Below are positions 23,166 to 37,573 of a stretch of 64,000 bases of DNA, piece by piece. Source of the stretch: Channa striata (taxonomy: Eukaryota > Chordata > Actinopteri > Anabantiformes > Channidae); contig CM065188.1 in NCBI GenBank assembly GCA_033026295.1, forward strand, positions 17,806,619-17,870,618. The letters are read 5' to 3'. The first letter of the stretch is position 1, and every line of letters starts with the position of its first letter. The notes beneath the pieces were generated by a model, which ran no database searches, was not told the origin of the DNA, and saw nothing but the letters and a program-made list of their open reading frames with translations. The translations under genes were made by a program, and so were the position numbers.

Positions 23166-24077
23166 TGATCATTGATGAAACTAAATTCAGTGTCATCATC
23201 AGACTTTTGCAGCTTCTCAGTCCTTCACAGTTTAATTCATGTTGTTAAAATCTGCTCCATCGTTACCAACAACATTAATGACGAACATCATAAATCCACC
23301 AGTTATTCTTATCCACAAACATTTTATTCACGGATTCACCTGAAACTATTCTGACGCTGAATGTTTTGTGAAAAGTAAAGCTCTGAATGCAGGACTTGTA
23401 ACAGATCATGATGATGCTTCTCCACGTGTTGGTAATTACGTTTAATAAAACATAACTTTACATTCATACTGTGATTCTCTACATGTCGTCATAACAGTAA
23501 CTTTTATGAACAGTGACGTGACGGTAATTCCCGAGCAAATTCAAAAGTAACTATTCAATACCTCATTGTAACATGTGCAGTTGCCTGTCCACCTTCAACT
23601 CAGGTTTTGGCCCTATTGACCTTTGGGCCCCCAGGACTGTGTGCCTCACGGGTCTGTTCGTTAACCACATATGGTTCCAGCTCATCTTATCTGATAAGTG
23701 GCAGAAGAAGAATTGTACCTCTGTCCTTAAAATGGTACGATGCAAAACTGGTCTCTATACTTGTTTGTCTGTCATGGCTCAGCAGTCTCTGAAGCCTTTG
23801 ACCTAATGACCCCCCACTGTCAGCTGACGGATCGCCCCGGTGTGGAGGGAATCCTTCAGGTTCCATTTTCCCAAATGGAAACACAATCATGGACTGACGG
23901 GAGGACAGTTCCCACATCAGTCACTCAGGACAGACAATTTGTCCCTGTTTCTGTGCCATAGATTCATAAAGAAAATGTGAGGTGGGAAATCATGGAAGTA
24001 TATGAAGTTAAAAGGTTTGAGAGCACACAACAGAATTTCTATAACTTTTCGGTTTGTTGGCCAGTGTTTGATGGCAA

Positions 24078-24221
24078 GCATGTGTATGTGTCTCTGTGTT
24101 GGCCCTGAGACACATGGGAGACCTGTCCAGGGCGGACTCCAACTCTCACCCAATGACAGCTGGGTTTGGCCAGCCCCCCGGGACACTGAACAGGGTAAGT
24201 GACTACAGGTGATGGATGGAT
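24078..24221 (+). mobile_element. Maui/L2-like LINE 3' end fragment
   Basis: GTGTATGTGTCTCTGTGTTG, the segments CCTGTCCAGGGCGGACTCCA and CCCAATGACAGCTGGG, then CTGAACAGGGTAAGTGACTA and a closing GATGGATGGA together reproduce the 3' untranslated end of a very common teleost non-LTR element. The terminal GATGGATGG is its short tandem tail. Only about 145 bp is present, as in a 5'-truncated insertion. Family name from memory. Confidence 0.6.
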
Positions 24222-27200
24222 TGAACATTCTCTGTGCAGCATTGTGGTGTTTGACCTTATTTCACTGCGTCAAGATTAAAAGATTCTCAGAAGACAGCAG
24301 ACCTTGTGCATCACATCCAAACAATCAGTTGTGGATCCTCTTAAGTGATTAAGATGTGGTTTAGTTTCATTCTGCTTGTTACTGGGAACAGGACCCCAGT
24401 ATGGTGATTTTGCAGTTGGTGATTACGTCAAAGATCTACTTTCAGGATCATGACACACTCTGACTTGTCCTAACTTCACTGCTCCTCTAAGGGTGGACAG
24501 TGATCCGTGTTGTGTGGACCATTTAGTCTGGAGCAGTCTGGGCCTTTTACAGCCAGTGTACATTAGACATTAGTCACAGTCTACAGTCTCCTGTTTGTAC
24601 TGTCGAAATAAAATGTCCCAGTGGATCCCAGGACCTGGATATGGGCTACACTGAAGGCTAATGAATCTTTGTCAGCTGAGAGTGTTTTGCCTGGTCAGCT
24701 GGCTCTTTAAATAGTCACCCAGGAGGCCACTCAGATGCAAGATTTCAGACTTGGCCTCGAGGCTGGAGGGGGTCAACGCAGTCAGTTTATTCAGCTTAGC
24801 AGTTTCACATGGGGGGAGAAAGTCTGCACGATGGGAATTCGGCCCAGGACACGAGAGAGAGCTGGGAGGTGAAGCCGAGGTCGAGCTGAGTCCCAGACTA
24901 ATTAACAGTTTAGAATCACAAAAATATGCTTTACTGAGGGCCCTCCTGGAGACGTATCCACGAATGAGTAAATGGGGGGGATCTACAGCTTTTCGAAGCA
25001 GGTGATGAACGGGTCAAACTAACATAATTAACATTACTTGTCATTTAGCTTTACATGTGGCTAATCACCTGGCTAACAGGTGAGTCCACCGTTTTCACCG
25101 TGGACATTCACCTTCCTCCTGTTTACTCCCATTCCTGCTCCCCAGATTATGAACCGTTCCACAACGCGTCTTGTAACACCCCCCTTGGGATCAGTTTTCT
25201 GTCAAACCTTGTCTTAGCCTGTAAAAACTGATATACTGGCGTGTTGTTTCATTTTACCCGTCATCAGGAAACAGCAGGAGCACTTTCCATTGTGCAAACG
25301 AGCGCATCTGTCCAGTTTCTTTGCTGGTTCAGGGGTTTCCTGCTCAGTTTGCTGTTACCTCCCCCCACCACCGCAGCAGAAGAGATGTGCTTCCTCCTGT
25401 CTGTGCACACACAAGCGGGCCCATGCACTTTAATCTGCTCATCAGCTCGTATCTTTATTGTCGGGATATGAGCAGTAATGAACTGCTTCCTGTTTACTCC
25501 CGCTGCTCTCTTTTTCTTGCCTTCTTCTTCTTCTCCTCGTCCTCCAGCTGCAGAACCGCTGTTGGCACTGGACCAACGGCAGTCTGTTTACCCCCTCCAC
25601 ACACACATCTCCATCTCATTTACATGCTGGCAGCCTGTGCAGCCGCTGTGTCTCTCAGTGCAGTAAAACCTTCCTGTCTGGACGTGTCCCCCATCAGATG
25701 TCCTCCCTCCTTCACAGACACACACTCAGGAAATGACTCACGGATGCTCAGACAGAGAGCCGCACAGATTCAGCAAATCAATAATTACCGGCACCTAAAG
25801 AGGACTGAAAGCTTCAGCAGCCTCCACCAGGTTCTGCTGCATGTGTCTGTGCTGGACATATGATATAAAAGCAGTCGCTGTTGTAGCAGTGAGACGATAC
25901 AATATGCCAAATCCTGAGCCCAGCACGACTGTAGATTCAGGGCTATAATTCTCCTACGTTTTATGTGCCCCTGAACACACCAGACTCCACAGGATGCACT
26001 TTGTACAGCAGGTGTTTATTTTTCATGTTCAAAAACCCAAAAACACTCTGGTGCATCAACATCTTTGTCGACTCTGCAGTCTGCAGGAAGCACCATTTTG
26101 GGTGCACCTCCCCTCCGCCTGTCACCCCGAGATACAGCCCCCAACTGCAGCGTTTATAAAATGGACGTCCAAGTCCAATAAACCCGGGGAAAAACACTCT
26201 TGGACGCCTCGCATCTGGAATCGAAGCGGCCGTGATGTCAGCCGGGGCAAAGCGAGGAGACAAGAGAAAAACAACAAGGCTCTCTTTTTCCCCTCACCCC
26301 CCACCACCCTCCCTACTCTGTTCTAATCCTCTTTGCAGGCCTGCAGGGAAAGGTCGGCCAGCTGCCAAGGCAAGGGCTGCTGGGAAAACGTGGCGACTGC
26401 CAAGCGGGAGCGGTGGCAGGAGCGGTGGCACGGTGGCGTCGCACACAGCTTTGTTCTGCCAGAGATGGGACTGGACCACGGCCAGGCTGTAGCCCCGCCC
26501 ACCAAACAAACACACACACACACACCCAACTCTCTCCGGAGCTTTCTCACATCCACGCACACACCTCGACCCGGCCCCGTGCCAAGGGCCTCCTGCCAAA
26601 CACTTGCCAGTTGCCATGGAGGCAGAGAGAAAGAGGGTGCGAGCCAAGAGTAATGACTCACTCCGGGAGCCAGATGTGCCACATCTGCATCCACGATGGA
26701 AATTCTATAAGTGTGTGCTTAGGAGAGGGGGTGGGGGTGCCAGTTTTGGAGGGGAATTGGGGTCAAATGGGGAGGACGGGGATTTGACTCTAACCTGCAT
26801 TTCCAAAAAAAAGCCAGTTGGTCGGGCAGAGGGAGCAGCTCAGGGCTCCAGAGGGAAGCGATTGGAATTTCCCTGGAAGAAAGAAGTGTTTAAACAAAGA
26901 GAAACGAAGCTCAAAAAGCAGAGAGGGTGGGGGTCTGTTACTGGCAATCAGCCCCGTTAGCGAGCTGACGCGACGGCGATGATGGCAGCGCTCGGGGCCT
27001 CGCCAGCTCCTCTGGTCAGAGGAGCTGTTTCCAGGCCACAGACAATTTAAGAGGCGGGAGAAGAAGTCCAACACGGACTGTGAAGGTTTTATTTTCAGTC
27101 GTGAAGAAAATCTGAACGTGTAAAATCACCCTGCGCTCTTTCCAACAGCGTCTGTAGGGACGAACTGCTAAACTCATCAGCAGGAGGGTGTTTGTCTGTC

Positions 27201-28905
27201 TTGGAGTCTCTAACAGCCGCACTGCTGTGACCAACTCCTGGCTCCCCCCGTCCTCGCTTGTCCTTCTTCCTCTGCGCAGCGCAAACCTTTCTCCATTCAG
27301 GTGCAGAACGTCTTTTTGCCAAAAACAACATCAGCGCCACACGGCAAAGTTCAACCATGATGTAACCGAGGCTCCGAGAGCAAAAATCTGCAAATAATGA
27401 CGGCTTACGTAACGTCCCGACACACCACAGCCGAACCACAGGGTCAGGAATCTGCCAGGCTGCCGACATCAAACGCCGAGCTCGCCACAAGTTCAAAGCA
27501 ACGGTCGTCAAGTGAAAGATTGAATATTACAGGGAGTTTCTCTTTAATGATTTAGAGACAATAAACATGCCTGAAAAGGAAGAAGATTTGCCTGATCCAA
27601 CAGGCTCCGAAGGCCTTGGATGCACAACACTGGATCTGACAAACCAAGTCCGATATTTCAGTGATAAGAGATGAGGCTCATTTCACAAGTTTCAACCGTG
27701 AATCGAAAAACAGGAAATATGTTTGGCTCTTCGTTAGGTCCAATCTGTGTGAGTAGAGCTCGTGCCTGTCACAGCAGGGATTGTGCAAAAAAAGTCCAAT
27801 CACACACAGAGGTGCAAAATACTCCAGCCATGAAGCATGAAAGTAGCCTCAGCCTCAGAAAACCTGAAAAACCGTCTTGGTAAAATGCCCATTTGACTAA
27901 TCATCATCGTGAAGCTTCACCTGAAGGTCACTGACATCTCACCTCACAGAGAGACGTGAGCGAAGTTTTGGGACAGGAACATGAAGGTAATTCTCAAGGC
28001 TCAGTGGCTGCATTCATCGAACAAACAGACGTTTTCATTTTGAATTTACTTTCTCATAAATCAGCTGATCTGCTGCTACGGTAACATGATCTGTGGAGAT
28101 GGTGAAACGGTCGGTAGGAATTTGTGGCCATGAGATACTGATCTTGTAGAGACGAGAATGTGTACAATAGAGCAACGATGCACGAACTGGAAAGCACCAG
28201 ACTTTCCTCACAATAATCAGCTTATTAAGAATGTCTTTTGTTGCATTTTCAGTTGTAATTTACCTGTAGTTTAGAAAAACAATCTTCCAATTACACACAG
28301 ATAGACGGTGAAGACGGCTCGACTCTGTGTGGCTTCATTTTTAGCTCGTGCGTTTACGTTCTGCAGCACTGTACTGGGGTCAGCCAGTCACTGGCACTGA
28401 GGACGTTCGTTGATTCCCAGGCAAGTTCTGAAGAGATCGTTGCATAATCTCATTATGGGACAGGAAGTCATAATTAAGCGATCAGCTCTGCTGACGACCC
28501 CGCGTGTCCCCATCTTGACAGCTGTTGTTTGCTGGATTTATTCTTTTAAATGTCTCTGACGGTCGCGTTCCTCCGCATCAGTTATAAGACAAGAATAAAT
28601 AAATAAATAGACGTCAGGCCTCGTCTGGTCGTGTTATTATGACCACTTGTCGGTTTCCTTCTAGGAGGAGAATCTCATAAAAGAAATAATAAAAGGACAA
28701 GCGCAGTCCCTCCCTGCACAGGAAACACTTTTATAATGTCTAGCACATGAATCGTCACTCGTCCACATTTCCACAACGTTTTCCAGGACCCCACCTCCAC
28801 CCCTCGTCTCTGTTTTTGTCTTCAGTCCTCAGCAGGCCTCCCCGTGTGGCTGAAACTCTGCCGCTGCAGCTCAGACCCTCATCGGATTGCACTCATTGAA
28901 AACAG

Positions 28906-28931
28906 GTGTGTGTGTGTGTGTGTGTGTGTGT
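28906..28931. repeat. (GT)13 microsatellite
   Basis: Uninterrupted GT dinucleotide run read directly. Confidence 0.95.
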
Positions 28932-31495
28932 TCTGAATGTGAGTTTGATTACTGGTATCAGACAGGGAACAGGCACCACCGTTGTCTGCGAGCTTTTAGC
29001 TTGTAGTGATAAAGAACGTGGCTCCTTTGATGGAGGTGTCTCTACGACGCGACCTTTAATTTGAAGGTCAGTGTGGGCAGAGTTGATCTCTGAGCACATT
29101 CATCTGATCCCACGGGTTCAGTGCAGCAGCACGGTGCAAAGCGTCGTCTGACCCAAACCGAGCCGTTTCCTGTCAGCAGACATTATGATATTTTCTGGAG
29201 GGGAGACGTGTAGCTGGAGGCAAAACGCTGCCTTGTATTTAACTACGGCTGAAGATGGTGGTGAGACTGAATTTGTTATGTGATACCAAGTCTGAGGTTG
29301 TGGTTCTCTGCTAAAAAACAGTGGTTTGCTCACTTAAGCTGGAGGCGAGCTGATGTCCGAAGGGTTCAAGGATCTTGTTCCGGAGTGAAGATAAGATGAG
29401 ATAAGATGAGATACCCTCTGTGGGGTGACGGGTGTCACCTGTAGCGTGAGGGGACAAAGCTCGGACATCCGGAGGGAGCAGAGCGGCTGCTCCTTTGTAC
29501 TGACAGAAATGACGCCTCGGCGTCTTTGGTGAGGGGTTGGAAAACGTTGCTGGGGACAGCGCCAGACCTGCTTCCGCGTTCCCTCCTGGGGAAAATGAGA
29601 CGCGTCAAACAAAGGCCAGCGGTGTGTGCTGTGTGTTCACGTCTGTGCACGTGACTCCATCTTATATCTGCTCTGTGGCCTCACAGCCTGTTTTCTGCTC
29701 CATTTCACTTCCCCCCTAATGGATGTGCACTCACACTGCTTATCTCCACACACACACACACACTTACAGTGGGTCAGAGTACACTGGGTGCCCTTGGCTA
29801 GACAGATAAGCCAGCGTTATGTGATTACACAGCTCAACTATTGTGCAACCCCATGACTCGGAGCTCTAATTGGAGAGAGAGACACAACTGACTCTGCTGA
29901 AGCAAACCCCCCCCCACATATATTGAATTGTTCCTTCCTCTGTTCGTGTTCGTGTGTTTTGTTCATGTTGTCGGACGGTTCCTCAACCACATTGAAACTC
30001 CACTGATGCAACGTTGGTGCCTTTGTGTAGCAGCAAAAACTGCAGGAGCTGATACTGGCGACACTGAGTCAGGCTGTAGTTGCATGAGAAATTGCAAACA
30101 CATTTCCACAGTCTAGTCGGGCTCCTACAGGCTGATGTGAACAGTCCAGACTAAATGAGTAACGGTGTGATCAGCAGCAGGAGGGGGAGGAGGGAGATGC
30201 TCAGTCAGTTCTGTCACCGCCGTGTCATCTTACTTCACAGAGACGATCAGGGGATGATTCGCTTACGCAACCCTTTATCTCACCGGCGAGCTGCATCCCA
30301 CGGCGAGGACGAGGAGGAGCCACATGAGCTCAGTGCACACGAAGGGCTGGTTCCAAACACCCTCAACGATTTGCAGTCGGTGCATTAGCTCTCGTTTACA
30401 GATGTTGTTGATTTGCTCTGATTCGTGAGCTCGAGTCTCTCAGCCAGTGTCGAAAATACTGTCCACTGGCTCCAGCTCCTGAGGGGGACAGATTTCTGAG
30501 GTCCACAGTTGACTGCTGCACAGTTTCTTCCTCTTCCTGCTCTGCTCTGCTCTTCTACCATGTGCTACGCTCCACCATGCTGTGCACAGCCTTTCGCAAA
30601 CATTAGAAACAGGTCAGGAAGCCAATAAAGAAAGGACAGGTCTAGGACAGTCACCTGTCTTGCTGGTATAATGCACCCTGTAAGTGGAGGCACGCTGGCC
30701 TCTGGGTGACCTTGGTCCCGATGTGTCTGACTTCCTGCTTCCTCCATCACACGATCAGGTGATTGGAGCAGAGTGGCTGAGGTGAAAGCTGCCTGGCAGG
30801 AGGCCGAACGTTTGAGTCAGCCTGCCAGCAGCTGTGCCAAGAACACCCCCCCCTCCGGTCTGCGCTACAATGAGGGCACGGAGCCGAGAACACACATGAA
30901 TGATCTGTTCTCTGAAGGGCAGCAGAGAACAACCAGGGCCTTTCTGAGGAAGAGCTGCTAACACAGTGACTCAGGGCTGAAATGAAAACTAAGCGCTCGC
31001 TGAGCTGGAAAACCGGAGTGAGATGACACAACTCGCAAGGATTTCATGCAGTAGTTCTTTCAAACGCAGCAGAAACCACGAGCCAAGGCTAGAACTGATG
31101 AGCCGCTCACTGCACGCTTGGCCTCTACCAGCAGTTTTTTGATAAAGGACTTCATTCTGTGTCTTTAATTGAATAAACGAGGCTGATTTTGCGTCTCTTT
31201 GTTGGTATTTTGCGTCCATTCTCCCTCGTTCTTACAGTCACATCTTAACAAACGAATCATTTTCTTCTCACTCGTGCTTATTTTTGTGTCTATTTTCACA
31301 GGTTAGGAGTCGCAGTTTGAGTTTGACTTTTCATACGGAGGCTCAGATCCAGGCGGGACCCTCTGCATCCGCCCACGCCTGACACGACGTGACGCGTCCA
31401 CACTGAGACTGTTTCTTTATCCACATCAGCCATAAAGGCATTTAATCAGTGGCAGAATCCACATCAAAGAGTCTAACTGTAACACACACTCACTG

Positions 31496-31650
31496 GCCAC
31501 TTTATTAGGTACACCTGTGCAGTACAACCGAAACCAGCAGCTCTGCTATGAATTCTAATTTTACATGTCTCAGCTTTTAAGTTGAAACTCGTTTATCACT
31601 GAGGTCACAGAGGTGGTGGGTGTCTGAAGAAGCGGTTCTAATGTTCTGGC
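31496..31650. mobile_element. Short inverted-repeat element, copy 2 (opposite orientation)
   Basis: Begins GCCACTTTATTAGGTACACC and ends, read on the other strand, GCCAGAACATTAGAACCGC. Internal CAGCAGCTCTGC and GAATTCT blocks are shared with the copy at 14,716-14,918 in reverse orientation. At 155 bp it is shorter than that copy and has no coding capacity. Probably a Tc1/mariner-type MITE; exact family unknown. Confidence 0.6.
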
Positions 31651-34600
31651 CCTCGCAGTCAGTTTCATTGTAAATGTTGTGGCCACAATGTTGTAGACTG
31701 TATTCATCATGTGCATGATACATGGCATATCTGTGACCTCAGCGATGACGAGGCACCTCCTCACTGCGTGACATCAGCGATAAACACTGTTATCTCACAA
31801 ATGCCGAGGCCACCAGCATGGGGCCGTGGGCAAACACCCAGCCAGGGCAGGATATAACGTGTCACCGGTTTTCCAGAGAGCGGGGCGAGCAGCCGTCACT
31901 GTTTCCTTCACGAGTTAATCTTTGACTGCTGAAGTGGACTCAGCGGTGAGCTATTAATAGGACAGAGGTGGTGAGACAGCAGACAAGCCAAAGGTAAGAG
32001 GAGGGTTTCCTTTTATTAAGGCTCATGAGGAGGTCGCTCAGGGCTGCGTCTCTTGTCCAGGCCACTTCACTGTCCGGCAGACATTTGTCCAAACAATAAA
32101 GGACATATGAAACTCAGCATTGACAGTCACATGACTTCGAGAGGGGGCCACTGAAACTAATGCGAATCACCAAACGTCTCCTGGAGAAATCTATCCAGGG
32201 ACACCAGTTTCTGTCTGATCCCCTCCCCTGACTAGACTAACCCGATTCCTTGTTTATGTGACAGTTTGGGAACTTAATTTAATCTGTGTTTGCTAACTGA
32301 TGAAACCAGTTTGTTCTATGCCGTCACTTCCTGAGTGGCTCGGGTCAGGGCAGGAGGACCGGCTGCTGTGCAACTGTCTTACAGAGAGGTTGGACACAAC
32401 ATTTGCGATGTTACCGTAAAGTCCAAAGGTCACAAGGAACAAAGAGCCAGAGCTCGGTAAGGCGGTTTTAACTTGGTTATTGCAACACTGCGATCAGGTT
32501 CAAAGCCTTCCTGCATCCAGCTGATGTCATAAGTGCAGGGGTGGGGGGTGTCGTAGCTCACCCACCAATGAACACAGACAACGCCACAGCCAAACAAGAA
32601 CAACTTTGTTTAGGGATTCCTGTTGGGAAGCCGGAGCAGAGGATAACCTCATTGTTGCCGGGATGAATGGTTTGTGTGAAACAAAAAAAGCATCTGGAGA
32701 AAAGCTTTTCCAGTCAGCCTGCAGCGCTCTGGGATGAGGAGCGACACAGGGCATGTTTATGTTGGGTTTCCTGCCATTGCCACCCTGACAGCAGGTGACC
32801 AGCTGCTCCCACACACCTTCATTTGTTCAAGCCGAGGTTTCTGTCCTCAAACAATGGAGGACAATTACAGGAAGACGCAGCAGAGCAAGCAGTCGTCACC
32901 ACTTCTCTGATGGTTTCCTTCTTCCCAACGCTCGTCTCCATCAAACCCGCTCAGTTCGCCGCAAACACTGAGGCAATTCAGAACTCGTGCCCAGGCCGAA
33001 CAGCTGCACGTAGATTAACCAGGTGAACGAGTTAAATCCTGCTGTTGTTGCTGGGAAGTGAACGTATGGAGGACTGAGAACTTCCAGCAGTTCCTCTGGT
33101 TGTGTCCCAGCAGTATGAAAACATCGTTCCTAATCCCACATTTCCATCCTTGCTGAAAGCAAACAAATTCCAACAGACTAACTACATAGTGTGTTAAGAT
33201 ACGTACAGTGAATGGATTCTGTGGATGTGGACGAAACCAAATCACAATAATGAACCAGCCCTGAAAACCTGCAGTGGCAGGAAACAGTGTGTGACATAAA
33301 CGTCACAACACAAATGTTTTATTGCTAAATGAATCAGACTTTACACATCACACTTTACATGTTCATCAGTGCCGTAGTTTAAGTCCCCGTCCGCATGAAG
33401 TATTGAAGAAACAGTCCAACTAATCCGACCGGAAGCCTGCACGTCAATGTTGGAATCGCACAACTGTCTTCAAAGACAACGTCAAAGGATTGAGCCCCTC
33501 ATCACTGATAACACGCGAGGGTCTGTTAAAGGACGACTTTGGTCACCCTACAGACACGAAAACCAACGAGGACTTGCCTCCACTCACTGGTGGTGCTTTC
33601 GCAACTGGGTTATCTCATCGAGAAGCAGGTAAAAACGTTGAGCCGTCTGTGCTGAAGAGCAGCAGAGGGATTTTGTGCGTGTCGATGGAGCATTTTGGAT
33701 TAAAGAAACGTCTGCCCCGTGTGTTTTTTACAGTCACAGCACAGACAAACAAGCTCATCCAGGTGAGCAGAGACGATTCGTTGCTGAGTTTAGCGTCTGG
33801 ATGGGGACAGTTGTAAATGCCTTTAATATAGACCACAATCAAAGCTTTGCTTCAAATCGTGCAAGAAAAACGGACACCGGAGCGTTCCGACTGTCGCTGC
33901 TGACCCGCTTTGAGCCCAGCGTGATGTGAATGCTGCTTGACACTGCAGCAGTTTGTTCTGCAGCATAAAGACGCTGCTCGTCCACAAAGCTTCCTGTCTT
34001 CTGTTACCGACCAGGAGCCTTTTCCCTACACGCTGAACCTGAGACTCACATTAGCTGCCGCTGCTTTCTGATGCTTCCTCGTCCTCTTCAATGCTCTGAC
34101 TGTCTCGCCTGCCATTGTCCCACCGCTATTGAAGGAAGGAGAGTAAACCAACACTGCCGTTCCCATTCGGATTCAATATGGCCGAGACCCGACACCATGT
34201 GAAGCGATGGCTCGGCTCCTCTCAGAGGGATCCTGTTGCCTTGGTAAAAAAAAAAGGAAAAATCCAGGAAGCTTCAGCTCCAGCTCAGCATCAGAAAGAA
34301 GCAACGTTGTCAGCAGAGTTAGAAGGAGGAGGTGGAAACAGCATGAACGGAAGGACAGCTGGAAATGATTTCACATCCACGTAAAGACGAATAAGGCGAC
34401 ACACGTCCTGACTGTTGTTCATTTGTCATTTACAGTCCAGTTCAACTAGGAGTTTATAGTCCTGAAATGTGCAGGGAGTCAGCAGGATGTCCCTGTCTGG
34501 GCCAAAACTGTCCATCTAGCCTTTGAACTTTGACTTTTTTCAGTTATGTCCTACTTTATTTGCCATTATAACAAACACCTCCTGTCCTGTGTCTCTGTTG

Positions 34601-35668
34601 TGCTGCTTTCCTGAATGAATGTGACACTTTCGGCCAAATCTGCAGGAAAAGTGAAGGGATGGAAACTGCCTCATGTGACCCAGTTGGACACTTTGCAGGA
34701 ATAAAGCTACAGTTTCCACCGAATCCTTTGACTTCACGTTTGCGTAAACGGAGGAAAAATGTGACTCACGTAACTTTGTCCCGTGTTCATGTTTCCCTGG
34801 AATCAAACGGGAGCTAAACCAGGTCAAACACACACACTCCAGTCAACAACTCAAACTACAGAGACTGGAAAGATGTTTTCAGATGTTTAACATTCTCATT
34901 TCTCTAAAGGAGAAACGCCAGAGTCCGAGTGTCCAGCTCCCCGGGACAGAGTTTGTGCCATGTGTGAATAAAGCAGAATAAAAGCCAACGAAACATCCAG
35001 GGCTGAAGGATAAGATGAATTAATCACTGTAACCAGGTGTTTGATGGTGTGTGTCCAACACGTTGTTGTGTCCCGTTCTCCTGCTGGGTTCCTCTAGTTC
35101 CCCTTTCAGGTCCTCGTTCAACCTGGTTCCTTGTTCCTAGTTATTTGATTTGTGGGGGATTTCCACTGAAAGGTTCAGGGAGGTAACACACAGTCATGGT
35201 CATGAAACTCGTGTCACAATGACGAATCAAATCGTTTTTTTATTTTACCTGCCCGAAGAAAAAAACGATCATTTTCTTTTCATCCTCCATAATTTGTATG
35301 ACGCACTTAACTTTTAGCTGCAAAATGTGTTGCAGCTAAATTTTAAACATAATTTTTACCTTTAATGTAAAAAACCCACACCTCGTTGGGCTCCTTATAG
35401 TTTCTTTAGATGATATTTAAGCGATACAATGGGATTATAGTTTTTAATACACTGACCTGTGTGCTGACAGGTGTGTCTAGGAAAAACATGTCAATGCATC
35501 AGTGGAACAGAAACGTACTTTTACCGTCCAGCCTCTGGTGCTTGTTTGCTTTGGAGCCACTACGCTCACACAGCGTGTAGTTAAAGTTGTACGTTCTCTG
35601 TAGCTGGCGTCCTCCTGGGGGGCTTGAAGGGACGTGCCCCCAGTCACACATGGAATGTTGACAACTGG

Positions 35669-36692
35669 CAGGGCGCCGCTGGCAGTTTTGGGCCCTATGA
35701 AAAATGTGAAGTTGGGCCCTTTACCTCATTCAGTCTGCACCAAACATTCAAACCTAGATATCCAAAGTCTTTGTCTGTGGTCCACAGCTGTGGACATGCG
35801 GCTCAGTGTGTCCCTCTGTCCCTTAACCTGTGAGCTCCTCTCGTCTTCCTCTTCCTCATCTGAGCTGCTGCTTCTACTGATTCTCCTTGAGCCTCGTCTG
35901 CTGTTTTAAAAGCTCTTTCTACGTCCTCCCTGACAGGATCCTGGATCTGACATGTCTAAAAAACACATAATTCATCCAGAATCTTCTGTACTACAGTATT
36001 CTGTTAATATGGAAATAGAAAAAAAATATTTATTTATCAATACTCATATTTCATTATGAGTTAAGTAAGAGCATGACAGAGATTAAAATCATATGAATCA
36101 GTGATGATGCAAACAGGATTCTTAAAGGCCGGATTTCAGTGACAGACTGACGACCTGCTTCCTTCTGTATGTGAGGTGAACAGACCTCATTATAACTAAC
36201 ATTAATTTTCACAAAACGACATTATTTTTATGTTCAGTGGTGAAAGACGTGAGCTAGCGAATTATAGACTGTCGGCTGTGAAGCTCCGTCCTCCGTGAAT
36301 ACTCAAACTTTTCTATTCAAAATAACTTGTCAGTAATTGTCGGCCCTTCTTCTCTCTCTGCTTTGTCAGACTTTTCTTGTCGTTTCTGGTTTATTCTTGT
36401 CTCACCGTGAGGACGTTGCTGCTTTAACCGTTGACGATCTGACGATCTGACTCAGAGAGGATCCAGGAGGACGGACAGAACCATGCGCTAAATGGGAGGA
36501 GGGCTGTCATTTGACCGGAGAGACGGAAATAAGCCGAAATTTAGCCTGATTTGTAATTCTTTCATAGATGCATTTATGATATCGCATATATTACCGCTAA
36601 CAATTTTGTTATTAAAAAAGCCAGTCTCTGTGGGCCCCCAAAGTTCGTGGGCTCTTAGAATCGTCCTAACGTCCCCCCCAACGGCGTCCGTG
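35669..36692. mobile_element. hAT-like non-autonomous DNA transposon with target-site duplication
   Basis: The left end reads CAGGGCGCCGCTGG. The right end on the other strand reads CACGGACGCCGTTGG, an imperfect terminal inverted repeat of about 14 bp. The element is flanked on both sides by the identical octamer ACAACTGG (35,661-35,668 and 36,693-36,700). An 8-bp target duplication and CA-N-GG-type tips are hallmarks of the hAT superfamily. The 1,024-bp body has GGGCCC-rich subterminal segments and no complete transposase frame, so it is non-autonomous. Confidence 0.75.
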
Positions 36693-36989
36693 ACAACTGG
36701 TAAGAGAAAGGATCTCCCGAACATGTTAGAATGAATGTAGTGTCAGTAACTATGTGGACTGCTGTGGTGAAGAGGAAGCTTGAAGCCTGAACTCCAACTC
36801 ACATCTGTAGCCGCAATCTTTGGGTGTTGAAAGAATGAGGTTCCTCGGCGGGGGGGGGGCTGGGCTGTAGGTTGGTTAGAGTTCCGTACGAGTGTACGGG
36901 GTCAAATGTTACTGGCCAGAGGCAGAAAATGGACGGATGCATGTTCAAATGATAATAACAGTATCATTTGCAGTAGATCCTGTTGGTTT

Positions 36990-37081
36990 GGTTCTCCATC
37001 TGGGACCCTGGCTGCTGTGTTTCTCCACACATGCATTTAAATGAGGCAGCAGCACTAACCACTCAACCCACTGAGCGGTGT
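36990..37081 (-). repeat. tRNA-derived SINE remnant (degenerate)
   Basis: On the minus strand CTCAGTGGGTTGAGTGGTTA followed by GTGCTGCTGCCTCA resembles the tRNA-like head (A-box side) of teleost SINEs. A weak B-box-like AGGGTCCCAGAT follows. No functional tRNA fold is expected. Assignment is by word similarity only. Confidence 0.35.
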
Positions 37082-37573
37082 ATCCTGCTGTGACTGCAGA
37101 TGATGTCTTTGCCAGGATCAAGACTGTTAATTGTCCTTCATCACATGCAAAAACGATCGAAGCTCTTCACGTCCATCAGACCAGAATTCTCCGAAAGCTT
37201 CTGAATTAGGACTAGTACGGCTTCCCCGCTGTGGTGATGATACTGATATAGTTTTTCTGTTTCCGTATTTGTTTTTGGGCTTTGACACCCTGTACATGTT
37301 TATGAGTTTCCTGTTTGGTTGTGATTTCACAGGATTTTCCGTAAATCCGAGGAACACAAACCAGCACAACAGCAGAATCGCTTTTGGCAGTTCCATCCCC
37401 ACATGCTTTCTCCTGCATTTAAATGGGCAAGGTTTCTCAGATGCTCCAGGATCAAAGTGTTAATTTCCACCTCGCGGTCAATTTAAAGCGTTGCCATCTC
37501 TTCGTGTGCATGTTCATCATGGCTGAGCTGAAGTAAACACACCGCCTCCTCGCTCAGTTCCACCCTCTTCGCT

